Part shown: positions 34,587 to 42,531 of the stretch, in pieces
How the letters are laid out: each line of letters starts with the position of its first letter
How positions within the stretch are numbered: position 1 is the first letter of the stretch
From: an uncultured Elusimicrobiales bacterium
GTDB lineage: Bacteria > Elusimicrobiota > Elusimicrobia > Elusimicrobiales > Elusimicrobiaceae
Reading direction: 5' to 3'
Length of the DNA stretch: 64,000 nucleotides
NCBI GenBank assembly: GCA_944324645.1
Contig: CALUXB010000002.1
Span: 124,001 to 188,000, forward strand
Program-made: the position numbers and the translations under genes
Notes under the pieces: generated by a model
The model's input: the letters and a program-made list of their open reading frames with translations, nothing else
What the model was told of the DNA's origin: nothing
The model's database searches: none

Positions 34587-35015
34587 ATGAAAAAACTAAT
34601 GTTGCTTTGCACCGCCGCTTTGTTGCTGGCTGCTTGCCACACGGGCAATATCCAGCCGGGGCGCGTGGGGCAAATGTATTTCACCACCATAGCGTTTGAA
34701 GTCAACGGCGATGAAATAGAAATGTCTTCTTATAAATCTATAGACGAAGCCGTCAAAGTTTATCAAAAAAATCCTTCCGTTGTGATGGAAGTGCGCGGCT
34801 ATACCGATTCCAGCGGCAACGCCAAAAGCAATTTGCGCCTATCTCAAAAGCGTGCCCAGCGCGTGGCAAAAGCATTGCAAATCCGTGGGGTACCAGCGAA
34901 AAATATGAAAGTGCAAGGATATGGCTCTGAAAAGCCTATTGTATCCAACAATACGCCGGAAGGGCGCCAAAAAAACCGCCGTGTGGAAATAGAATTTCCG
35001 TACCCGGTCAATTAA
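34587..35015 (+). CDS. OmpA-like (Pal-type) lipoprotein, copy 1
   Basis: 142 residues. A signal peptide ends in the lipobox LAAC (C17). The C-terminal OmpA domain binds peptidoglycan in known members: RGYTDSSG, the NLRLSQKRAQRVAKAL helix, and QKNRRVEIEF are visible. It probably links the outer membrane to the wall. The GAAGGAG site lies upstream; the gene starts 36 nt after folK. A second paralogue follows. Confidence 0.9.
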   Translation: MKKLMLLCTAALLLAACHTGNIQPGRVGQMYFTTIAFEVNGDEIEMSSYKSIDEAVKVYQKNPSVVMEVRGYTDSSGNAKSNLRLSQKRAQRVAKALQIRGVPAKNMKVQGYGSEKPIVSNNTPEGRQKNRRVEIEFPYPVN

Positions 35016-35048
35016 TGTCGTAATAATTTGCTTACACAACAAAGGATC

Positions 35049-35080
35049 AGGTTCTCCTTTTAAAAGGGAAAAGAGAACCT
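35049..35080 (+). promoter_or_regulatory. Hairpin in the leader of the second OmpA-like lipoprotein
   Basis: AGGTTCTC (35049-35056) pairs with GAGAACCT (35073-35080); after a bulged C the stem extends with TTTT/AAAA around a 7-nt loop. It ends three bases before the AAGGAG ribosome binding site and has no T-run, so a role in mRNA stability or translation is more likely than termination. Confidence 0.5.
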
Positions 35081-35095
35081 AAAAGGAGAAAAAAA

Positions 35096-35557
35096 ATGAA
35101 GAAATTGACTGCAGTATTTGCCTTAACTCTTTTCTTGGCGGCTTGCCATCATAGCAAGACATCTACTATGTGCTACGACGATACTTGTGCCGCAGAAACT
35201 GGAGAAATAGTCTATATTGTTACCAATAATACCCCGGTCTTATTTGCGTTTGACAGCACAGAAATTAATGCCCATTTTAATTCCCAGCTGGATCAGATAG
35301 CACAAATGGCCCTGCAGAATGATTCCACTGAAGTGTTGATTAAAGGTTATACCGATGATGTCGGTGGCAATTCCTACAACTTTGCTCTTTCTGCCCGCCG
35401 CGCCAATGCGGTGGCGAATGCTCTGATGAAACGCGGCGTACCGGCCGAAAAAATCACTATCTCCGGTTATGGGGAGAACCAGCCAGCTGCCTCCAACCAA
35501 ACCGAAGAAGGCCGCCACGACAACCGCCGTGTAGAAACGGATTTCCTGGTGAAATAA
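35096..35557 (+). CDS. OmpA-like (Pal-type) lipoprotein, copy 2
   Basis: 153 residues. The lipobox is LAAC (C17). After a short linker with two extra Cys (CYDDTC), the OmpA domain has FAFDSTEI, KGYTDDVGG, SARRANAVANALMKRG and HDNRRVETDF, closer to Pal than copy 1. The AAGGAG site follows the leader hairpin. The two copies are clearly diverged, so the duplication is not recent. Confidence 0.9.
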   Translation: MKKLTAVFALTLFLAACHHSKTSTMCYDDTCAAETGEIVYIVTNNTPVLFAFDSTEINAHFNSQLDQIAQMALQNDSTEVLIKGYTDDVGGNSYNFALSARRANAVANALMKRGVPAEKITISGYGENQPAASNQTEEGRHDNRRVETDFLVK

Positions 35558-35572
35558 AAATAGCCTAACAAA

Positions 35573-35599
35573 AACCCGCGCTTAATGCGCGGGTTTTTT
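35573..35599 (+). terminator. Rho-independent terminator after the OmpA-like pair
   Basis: A 9-bp stem AACCCGCGC/GCGCGGGTT (35573-35581 with 35587-35595), TTAAT loop and a T run. Confidence 0.92.
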
Positions 35600-35776
35600 C
35601 TGTTTAATTGAGCATATTGTCTGTATTATAAAGCCTCTCTCCCTCATACTTTCCGTTCTTTCTCCCCACCAATCATTTGAGCAAAGGTTTCATAGAGCAA
35701 GCCTATTACTAAAAATACTGCACTCCCCCTTGGATCTCTTTCATTGGCCTAAGCAGTTCAAAGCAGACTTTTCTAT

Positions 35777-36367
35777 TTATGAAGAGTAGATATTATAACA
35801 ATACCGCTGGGCAGCCTGCTTTGAAAACCCCCAGGATTTTAACACCTTTCTCCACTCTTCGTGCTCACCCAATTCCACGCCGAAAACATCCCCTCCGCAT
35901 ATGTGCTCTATGCCGCCAATGCGCCGCTGCTCCTCGGTCAGTTCTGTAGATAAAGAAGTGCCAAAGCCGTTGCTCACATATTTGCCTGATGAAAACACAG
36001 CCCTCGCCACCAACAAAGCCGCAGATAAAATCATACCGTCCTCTTCATTTTCGGTGGCTACTATTTGCACGCAATCTGCTGTATAGTGGCCCATTTCCAG
36101 AACGCTCCCTTGTCGGATAACCCGGGGGAAAGTGGCCTGATAATCCAGCGAAAGCGAATTCAAACATTGTGTATAATATCCGTTTGCCGCCATAAACTCC
36201 CGCTCCGCATCCAGCAAACGTTTGGCCCAAATCTGTAATTTGGCAGAGCGGCTTTTCCACACCGCTTTCTCATACTGGGGCAAAGCAACAGCCGCCAATA
36301 TGCCGACAATCAAAACAACCACCAACAGCTCTATAAGCGCAAAACCGGCTCTTTTTTTATTCTTCAT
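35777..36367 (-). CDS. Type IV pilin-like protein, second copy
   Basis: 196-residue prepilin-like protein. Leader MKNKKRAG followed by FALIELLVVV: cleavage after Gly leaves Phe at +1 and Glu at +5, with the hydrophobic helix to about residue 30 and the PQYEKAVWKSRSAKL pattern after it. Four Cys occur in the globular part (CLNS, ADCVQ, HICGG, RYCYN). The body is only distantly similar to the gene at 5669, but the promoter is nearly identical. No Shine-Dalgarno is present; the ATG is 6 nt from the -10. Confidence 0.88.
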   Translation of the reverse strand: MKNKKRAGFALIELLVVVLIVGILAAVALPQYEKAVWKSRSAKLQIWAKRLLDAEREFMAANGYYTQCLNSLSLDYQATFPRVIRQGSVLEMGHYTADCVQIVATENEEDGMILSAALLVARAVFSSGKYVSNGFGTSLSTELTEEQRRIGGIEHICGGDVFGVELGEHEEWRKVLKSWGFSKQAAQRYCYNIYSS

Positions 36368-36401
36368 AGAGAAAATGTATCAAAAAAAAAAAACAAGTCA
36401 A
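36365..36401 (-). promoter_or_regulatory. Leaderless pilin promoter with T12 spacer, second copy
   Basis: On the minus strand: -35 TTGACT (36401-36396), TG, twelve T (36393-36382), GA, -10 TACATT (36379-36374), six bases, ATG (36367). Spacer 16 nt. Spacing and tract length are the same as at 6212-6248. Confidence 0.75.
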
Positions 36402-36440
36402 CCAGAGGCGTTTTTATAAGAAAAAACAGTCAATCAATAC

Positions 36441-36505
36441 AAAACACCCCAGATTAAACCGGGGTGTTTTGAAAAATAAAAATCCCGCGTCCTCTAGACG
36501 CGGGA
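36441..36505 (-). terminator. Tandem hairpins ending the CBM48-type gene
   Basis: First hairpin for minus transcripts: TCCCGCGTC/GACGCGGGA (36483-36491 with 36497-36505), followed by T-rich sequence. Second: AAAACACCCC/GGGGTGTTTT (36441-36450 with 36461-36470), a 10-bp stem ending in T4. The second could also act in the plus direction. Confidence 0.8.
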
Positions 36506-36522
36506 CAAGAGAAATAAAACTT

Positions 36523-37161
36523 TTACTCTACTACCAGTACGGAGCGTCCGTCTTTTTCCTCTGCATACGGGTCTAAGGTCTGCACGCCGTCTACAATATA
36601 GAGGAATTTATACGTTCCGGGCGCGATACCCAGCGTGATTTCCCAGTATCCGTCTTTCTTCTTCAAAGCGCGGGGCTTGGCCATCGTAAAACCGCTGACG
36701 ACGGACACTTTGTCCCCCTCGCCAAAATAACGGAACGTTACCTGGCGGTATTTGCTCTTGGGATTAGTCTTGATAATAATGCTTTCTTTTTTCTCCGCCG
36801 GTTTTACTTCTGCCTGCGGCTGCGGGGCGGGCTTTTCTTGCGTCACAGCAGGCACTTCTTCTTTAGGCTGCTGGGCAGGGGCCTGCGGGGTAACAGATAC
36901 TGTTTCTTCCACAACAACCTCTTCCACCGCAACCGGTTCGTCTTCTACTGCTTCTTGCACCACGGCGGCGGCTGCGGGCACATTCTCCGCCGGAGCTAAC
37001 AGACGGGCAGAAAGATTTTTGTACAAGAAAAAACCAAACACGCACAAAAACACCACGTCCACGATAATCAAAAACAGCCATATGTCTTTGTTGCCGCTTA
37101 AGGCGGGCATTTTCGCTTCAAACTCTGCCATTTCGGGAAGGTCTTTGTTTTCGTCTGCCAT
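36523..37161 (-). CDS. Single-pass membrane protein with C-terminal CBM48/AMPK-type domain
   Basis: 212 residues: an acidic cytoplasmic start, one membrane helix (~residues 27-48), a long Pro/Ala/Glu/Val-rich linker (~55-125), then an E-set immunoglobulin-like domain (~138-212). The last part has the AMPK/isoamylase N-terminal pattern: VTFRYFGEGDKVSVVSGF, DGYWEITLGIAPGTYKFLYIVDG and a final VLVVE. That fold binds glycogen or starch in known proteins; here it would sit outside the membrane. Substrate unproven. It starts 18 nt after tRNA-Gly on the same strand. Confidence 0.75.
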   Translation of the reverse strand: MADENKDLPEMAEFEAKMPALSGNKDIWLFLIIVDVVFLCVFGFFLYKNLSARLLAPAENVPAAAAVVQEAVEDEPVAVEEVVVEETVSVTPQAPAQQPKEEVPAVTQEKPAPQPQAEVKPAEKKESIIIKTNPKSKYRQVTFRYFGEGDKVSVVSGFTMAKPRALKKKDGYWEITLGIAPGTYKFLYIVDGVQTLDPYAEEKDGRSVLVVE

Positions 37162-37179
37162 AGAAGATACCTTAAAAAG

Positions 37180-37250
37180 AGCGGGCGAAGGGAATCGAAC
37201 CCTCGTCTAGAGCTTGGGAAGCTCCCATTCTACCATTGAACCACGCCCGC
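37180..37250 (-). tRNA. tRNA-Gly (anticodon CCC)
   Basis: 71-nt tRNA on the minus strand. The acceptor stem GCGGGCG pairs with CGCCCGC; the anticodon loop TTCCCAA gives CCC, reading GGG; the T arm has GGTTCGATTCC. CCA is not encoded. It lies between cca and the CBM48-type gene. Confidence 0.95.
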
Positions 37251-37276
37251 AAAAATTAGTTTCAAGCTGCGTTTAT

Positions 37277-37282
37277 ATTATA
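37277..37282 (-). promoter_or_regulatory. -10 element of tRNA-Gly promoter
   Basis: TATAAT 26 nt before the tRNA 5' end on the minus strand; the -35 region is weak. The 120 nt between here and the end of cca hold no gene. Confidence 0.45.
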
Positions 37283-37403
37283 CCAATTGTTACGCTTTTT
37301 TTGCACTTACTTATCATCATCGCAGCAGAAAACGGCGTTGCTTTTGCTCCCGTCAGAAAAAACAGCAGCAGGTGCTCTTTGCTTGCTGTTTGCGCAAATC
37401 ATT

Positions 37404-38933
37404 TTATTTTTTAACGGCGCCCCCCGCCGTATCGGAGCTGAAATGACGGCGTACAAAAGCCAGCGCGCCGGCCCGGTCGGTTACTTTCCCCTCTACCTGC
37501 GCCAGGGCCACCGCTTCCAAAATTTCCCCCACTTTGGGCGACGGAGAAAGCGCCAACGCTTCCATCACATCGCGCCCGTCTAGCAGTTTGCTGGGTTTGA
37601 TTTTTTTGGGGGAATCAAAATATTTTTTAAACAACAGAGACAACACTTGCATATGCCGCAGCGTCTTGCCCACATTGGCGGTTTTTTTGGCTTTTTCAAT
37701 GCTCATCAGTTTATCGCCGCTTTTAGGCAAAATGCGCCGCAGCTGTGCATCGGAAATATAGCTGGTATAATCGGCCCAGCACAAAAGCAGCATAGGCAGG
37801 GCGGCGGCGTCTAAATCGCGGAAAAATTTATAAGCGCCGCGGTCGGTAATTACATCGTTGCTGGCTAAATTGCTGGGGCGCAGATGCTCCCCAATCATCG
37901 CACAGATCAGGCGGCTGTCTGCCTTGCTGTAATGCAGGTGCTCTAAAATTGCACGCGCCATACGCGCGCCCTTTTGTTCGTGGTAGAAAAAGCGCAGGCG
38001 GTCCCCCACCATTTTGGCGGTGGCGGGTTTGGCCACATCGTGCAAAAGCACCGCCATTTTAAATAGAGATTTATCGGCAACTACGGCGGAAAGTTTTTTG
38101 TGGTATTTGGGAAAAGCCTTTTTCAAATTTTCCAGCAGCCACTCTTCCCGTTTAAAACAATCCAGCGTATGCTTGAGCACCCCGCCTTTGCCGTAGTAAC
38201 ATTCAGCACAGGTGCGCTGCGGCTCCAGCTCCGGGAACAAAGCCGTTAAAAGGCCCGTTTTTTCCATACGGAGAACTTGCTCATAAGCGCGGGGCGTATG
38301 AAAGAGGCGTTTTAATTCTTCCTGCACCCGCTCCCCGGCGGAGCGGACGATAAGCGCAGCGTCTTTTTTTATCTGTTTGAGCACAGACGGCGAAACGGAA
38401 AATTTCAGCTCCGCCGCATGGCGAAACACCCGCAGCATACGCAGTGGATCCTCTATAAACACACGCGGCCCGTTTAAACGGATTTGCCGGGCGGACAAAT
38501 CAGCCAAGCCGCCTTTAAAATCTATCAGGAATTTTTTTTGCAGGTTTTTCAGCCGCACTTGCGCTTTTTGTCCTTTGGCGGAAGTGATTTCCAATGTAAT
38601 GGGTGCCGTAACAGGATACGCCAGCGCATTAAACGTAAAGTCCCGCCGCAGCAAATCCTCTTTGAGGTTTTTGCCTTGAAAGGCGGTTAAATCTATTTGC
38701 AGGTTTTCTTTGCGCGTAACCAGCCGCCACACGCCAAACTGCGCGTCCATTTCAAACGCGGCGGCTTTGAGCGCTTTGGCTAAAGCCAGCGCGGCGGGTT
38801 TGACGCGTTCTTTAGGCAAGGCCAAATCTATGTCGCCGGAAGATTTTTTAAGCAAGCTGTCACGCACCGCGCCGCCTACATAATAAGCGTCCGGCACAAC
38901 TTGGCGCAGCACATCAGCCAGCGGCAACCCCAT
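37404..38933 (-). CDS. cca: CCA tRNA nucleotidyltransferase / poly(A) polymerase family, with HD domain
   Basis: Adds or repairs the 3' CCA of tRNAs. 509 residues. The nucleotidyltransferase signature is GGAVRDSLL with the catalytic DIDLAL; RRDFTFNALAY and the RMLRVFRHAAEL helix follow; an HD phosphohydrolase domain is in the middle (LLHDVAKP). Both tRNA genes in this window lack CCA, which fits. It starts 1 nt after fadD, so fadD-cca is an operon, and tRNA-Gly lies just downstream. By eye a poly(A) polymerase role cannot be excluded. Confidence 0.88.
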   Translation of the reverse strand: MGLPLADVLRQVVPDAYYVGGAVRDSLLKKSSGDIDLALPKERVKPAALALAKALKAAAFEMDAQFGVWRLVTRKENLQIDLTAFQGKNLKEDLLRRDFTFNALAYPVTAPITLEITSAKGQKAQVRLKNLQKKFLIDFKGGLADLSARQIRLNGPRVFIEDPLRMLRVFRHAAELKFSVSPSVLKQIKKDAALIVRSAGERVQEELKRLFHTPRAYEQVLRMEKTGLLTALFPELEPQRTCAECYYGKGGVLKHTLDCFKREEWLLENLKKAFPKYHKKLSAVVADKSLFKMAVLLHDVAKPATAKMVGDRLRFFYHEQKGARMARAILEHLHYSKADSRLICAMIGEHLRPSNLASNDVITDRGAYKFFRDLDAAALPMLLLCWADYTSYISDAQLRRILPKSGDKLMSIEKAKKTANVGKTLRHMQVLSLLFKKYFDSPKKIKPSKLLDGRDVMEALALSPSPKVGEILEAVALAQVEGKVTDRAGALAFVRRHFSSDTAGGAVKK

Positions 38934-38934
38934 A

Positions 38935-40560
38935 CTACTCTGCCGCCTCCTCCTGCGCGGCAGTTTGCGCGCGCTGTTTCATTTTTTCCAGGGCGTCTTC
39001 TCTGAGTTTGCGCTTGAGCACCTTGCGCAGGCTGTTTTTGGGCAATTCATCTAAAAATTCAAAATCACGCGGACGTTTATAGTTGTCCAAGTTTTGCTTC
39101 AAAAATTTACGGAATTGGTCATCGGTCAGTGTAGAGCCCTCAGATTTAACGGCGTAACACTTAATAAATTCGCCGCCTTTGCCGTCCGGCACACCGACAA
39201 TAGCGGATTCCTCAATTCCGGGGCAGGAATTAATAATCGCTTCCACCTGGGCGGAGAAAACCTTTAAGCCCTTGATGATAATCATATCTTTCTTGCGGTC
39301 TTTAATAAAGATAAAGCCGTCATCATCTACAGACACTATATCGCCGGTTTTAAACCAACCGTCCTGGGTAAAAGCATCGCGCGTGGCCTGCGGGTTGCCA
39401 AAATAGCCGCGGAACACATTGGGGCCTTTGACACACAGCTCCCCTTCTTGATTGCGGGGCACTTCGTTGCCTTCATCGTCCAGCACAATGGTGCTGACGG
39501 ACGGAATAGCCGGACCAACGGATTTAATTTTTTGCAATTCTTCTGTATTGACGCTGACCACCGGGCTGGTTTCGGTTAGGCCGTACCCTTCCAAAATCTT
39601 CACGCCGATTTTTTGCTCAAAGCGGTCTTTGATTTCCTGCGTCAGTGGGGCCGCACCGGAAACGGCAAAGCGCACGTTTTTAAACGGCCAAAATTGCAGA
39701 TAAAGCCGTTTAAAGCCTTTGGCTTCTTTGGAAAGTACCGCCAAAATTTGCGGTACAGCCAAAATCAGCGTCACTTTTTCACTTCCCATCGCAGAAAGCC
39801 AGGGCTTAGCGGGCATTACGTTTGCCACGATAACCACTTTTAAATTCAAATACAGCGGAATGACCACGCAGGTCGTCCAAGCAAAAGAGTGGAACATCGG
39901 CAGCAGGCAGAGGAAACAATCATCGTCATTAATTTTGAAAATCTGCGCGCAGGATATCACGTTGCTGGCCAAGTTGCCGTGGGTCAAAATAGCGCCTTTG
40001 GGCTGTCCTGTAGTGCCGGACGTATAAAGAATAAAGGCATCATCTTCGGTGCGGGCACAGGGGCCGGCGGTTTCATCGTGATAGGTGGATTTTTCTATCT
40101 GTTCCCAAAACTTTTGCACAAAAGGCTTGTCTTGGGCTGATTCAGGAATGGTATCGGTGGAAAAAATATATTTTAAATCCGGCAAAGAAGGCTGGGCTTT
40201 GAGGTAATGACGGATAAATTCCGCCTGTGTAACAATGGCCTTTGCGCCGGAGTTATTTAAAATAAACTGAATTTCTTCTTGTTTGGTGACCATAAAGTTC
40301 ATCGGAATACATACTGCCCCGATTTTATACAGCCCGTAGCTGGCTACCACTACGTCTATGGCATTGCGGTGTACAATGGCTACACGGTCCCCTTTGCGGA
40401 TACCGTGTTCCCAAAACATATCGGCAGCGCGGTCCACCTGCATAAGCAAATCCAAGTACGTTAGTTTCTTGCCGGTACCTGCTTCCACCAAAGCCACTTT
40501 CTGCGGAAAACGATAGGCACTGTCACTTAAAGAGGTGTATAAATCTTTTCTGCGTATCAT
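38935..40560 (-). CDS. Long-chain fatty acid-CoA ligase
   Basis: AMP-forming acyl-CoA synthetase, 541 residues, cytoplasmic or membrane-associated. The P-loop-like motif YTSGTTGQPKGAI, the YGLTETSPVVS adenine-site motif, the GWFKTGDI hinge, and the C-terminal catalytic Lys region (KNSLRKVLKRKLRE) are present. Fatty-acid chain specificity cannot be read. The ATG at 40560 has a TTGAGG site; a TTG five codons upstream is less likely. Confidence 0.9.
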   Translation of the reverse strand: MIRRKDLYTSLSDSAYRFPQKVALVEAGTGKKLTYLDLLMQVDRAADMFWEHGIRKGDRVAIVHRNAIDVVVASYGLYKIGAVCIPMNFMVTKQEEIQFILNNSGAKAIVTQAEFIRHYLKAQPSLPDLKYIFSTDTIPESAQDKPFVQKFWEQIEKSTYHDETAGPCARTEDDAFILYTSGTTGQPKGAILTHGNLASNVISCAQIFKINDDDCFLCLLPMFHSFAWTTCVVIPLYLNLKVVIVANVMPAKPWLSAMGSEKVTLILAVPQILAVLSKEAKGFKRLYLQFWPFKNVRFAVSGAAPLTQEIKDRFEQKIGVKILEGYGLTETSPVVSVNTEELQKIKSVGPAIPSVSTIVLDDEGNEVPRNQEGELCVKGPNVFRGYFGNPQATRDAFTQDGWFKTGDIVSVDDDGFIFIKDRKKDMIIIKGLKVFSAQVEAIINSCPGIEESAIVGVPDGKGGEFIKCYAVKSEGSTLTDDQFRKFLKQNLDNYKRPRDFEFLDELPKNSLRKVLKRKLREDALEKMKQRAQTAAQEEAAE

Positions 40561-40611
40561 AGAAACCTCAACCAATAAAATAAAGTGTTCTTTCTTTCAT
40601 TGTAACTTAAA

Positions 40612-41484
40612 TCAGCCCTGCCGGGGGTCTAAAATATCCCGAAATCCGTCCCCCAGCAAGTTCCAGCCTAATACAAACAAAAAGATAACTCCACCCGGTA
40701 TTACCACGGTGTACCAGTAGGCAAATGTATTGCCGCCGCTGCCCAGCACCCAGTTGCGCGCCATAGCAATCAACTGCCCCCAATCTGCCGTGCCCGGCTG
40801 GGCGCCAAGCCCCAGAAAAGACAAAGAAGCCGCCGTCAGCACAATATAACCAATATCCAGGCTGGCTACTACAACAGAAGGATAAATAGCATTGGGCAAA
40901 ATATGTTTCAGCAGCAGCCGGGGGCCGCGCGCGCCCAAAGCACGGGAAGCGGTTACAAAATCGCGCTGTTTAACAGAGAGCACGTCCCCGCGCACCAAAC
41001 GCGCATACGAAGGCCAAGCCACCGCCGTCAGCGCTATCATCATATTCCGTATATCCGGCCCCAGCATAGCGGCAATCACCATAGCCAACACCAAAGACGG
41101 AACGGCAAACACCACATCGGTAAAACGCATAATCACTTCATCCACCACGCCGCCAAAATACGCCGCGGCGGAACCTAAAAAAAGTCCTATTAAAAAAGCA
41201 AAAAACGTAACGGTAATACCAATTTTAAACGCCAAACGCGTGCCCCATACCACCCCGTAATACAAATCATATTGTTGCTCGGTAGTACCGAAAATATGCT
41301 CCGCTGAAGGCGGCTGCGGGGTAACATTGTAACTGCTTTGGGGCAGTTGGTAGGGATTATGAGCATTCTGCACGGGCGCCAGCACCGGGGCAAACAGCGC
41401 CACCAGTGCAAACAAAGCCACCAGCACAAACCCCACCAAAGAGGCTTTATTCTGACAGATACGTTTAAAAATACGCTTAGTCAC
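40612..41484 (-). CDS. dppC: Peptide ABC transporter permease (DppC/OppC type)
   Basis: 290-residue inner-membrane permease with six hydrophobic segments. The N-terminal KASLVGFVLVALFALVALF helix and the EAA-type loop (VTASRALGARGPRLLLKHILPN) are typical. It overlaps dppB by 8 nt. The operon is dppD-dppF-M20 peptidase-dppB-dppC on the minus strand; no substrate-binding protein gene is present on either side. Confidence 0.9.
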   Translation of the reverse strand: MTKRIFKRICQNKASLVGFVLVALFALVALFAPVLAPVQNAHNPYQLPQSSYNVTPQPPSAEHIFGTTEQQYDLYYGVVWGTRLAFKIGITVTFFAFLIGLFLGSAAAYFGGVVDEVIMRFTDVVFAVPSLVLAMVIAAMLGPDIRNMMIALTAVAWPSYARLVRGDVLSVKQRDFVTASRALGARGPRLLLKHILPNAIYPSVVVASLDIGYIVLTAASLSFLGLGAQPGTADWGQLIAMARNWVLGSGGNTFAYWYTVVIPGGVIFLFVLGWNLLGDGFRDILDPRQG

Positions 41485-42511
41485 TTAGTTTAATCCTCGG
41501 GTCCACTGCCGTATATAACACGTCGGAAACCAAATTGCCCAACACAAACAGCACCGCCACCATTAGTGAAAACCCCATAATGCCGGCAATATCCAATTGC
41601 TGGGCCGCCGTTACGCCAAAGCGGCCAATGCCCGGATAATCAAAAATCGTTTCCACAATTACCGTTCCCCCCAGCAAACGGATAAACTGTATCCCCGCCA
41701 GCGTAATCACGGGGATAACGGCATTTTTCCCCGCGTGCCGATAGACTACTGCGTGCTCCGGCAGCCCTTTGGCGCGGGCCGTGCGCACATAATCTTTGCC
41801 CAATTCCTCCAGCATAGACGAGCGCATCACGCGCACCATTAGCGCAAAAGACCCTATGCACAGTGTCACCGCCGGAAGCACCAAATGCCGCAGCACATCA
41901 AGAAATACTTTAAAATTGCCATTAAGCAAAGCGTCTATTAGTAAGAACCCCGTATAAGAATGAAAAGCCGGGGAATGGACTATCACATCTGTAGAAACCG
42001 AATATCCGCCGGGCGGAAACCACCCCAGCTTGCCGTAAAACAACATTAGCAGCAACAGCCCCAGCACAAAAATAGGCAGCGAAAATCCACCCACCGATAT
42101 CAGCCGGGCGCATACGTCCTGCCATTTGTCTTTTTTCACGGCGGACACCACCCCAAACCAAACCCCAAAAAACACCACCAGCACAATAGTAACCACCGCC
42201 AACTGTATCGTGGCGGGCAGATATTCTTTTATCGCCTGGGAAACCGGCATATTGGCGCTGTGGCTATAACCCAAATCTCCCTGTAACGCGCCGGAAAGCC
42301 AACGGCCATACTGCTTAAAGACATTGTCGCGCAAGCCATATTTTTGAATAACTTCTTCCAGCGCACCCATTTGACGCGGGTCCTTAATATAGAGGGACGC
42401 GCGCATCTCCGGGCTGAGGCGCTGGGTGAGAAAAAACAATAAAAACGTCACACCCAGCGCCACCAGCGGCAATAAAAGAAGTCTTCTTAAAATATAACGC
42501 AACATAAACAA
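41477..42511 (-). CDS. dppB: Peptide ABC transporter permease (DppB/OppB type)
   Basis: 344 residues, six hydrophobic segments. It begins with the typical MLRYILRRLLLL helix and has the EAA loop VRTARAKGLPEHAVVYRHAGKN. It pairs with DppC. It follows the M20 peptidase gene by 20 nt. Confidence 0.92.
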   Translation of the reverse strand: MFMLRYILRRLLLLPLVALGVTFLLFFLTQRLSPEMRASLYIKDPRQMGALEEVIQKYGLRDNVFKQYGRWLSGALQGDLGYSHSANMPVSQAIKEYLPATIQLAVVTIVLVVFFGVWFGVVSAVKKDKWQDVCARLISVGGFSLPIFVLGLLLLMLFYGKLGWFPPGGYSVSTDVIVHSPAFHSYTGFLLIDALLNGNFKVFLDVLRHLVLPAVTLCIGSFALMVRVMRSSMLEELGKDYVRTARAKGLPEHAVVYRHAGKNAVIPVITLAGIQFIRLLGGTVIVETIFDYPGIGRFGVTAAQQLDIAGIMGFSLMVAVLFVLGNLVSDVLYTAVDPRIKLSD

Positions 42512-42531
42512 CGTATTTTATTTATAAGGAT

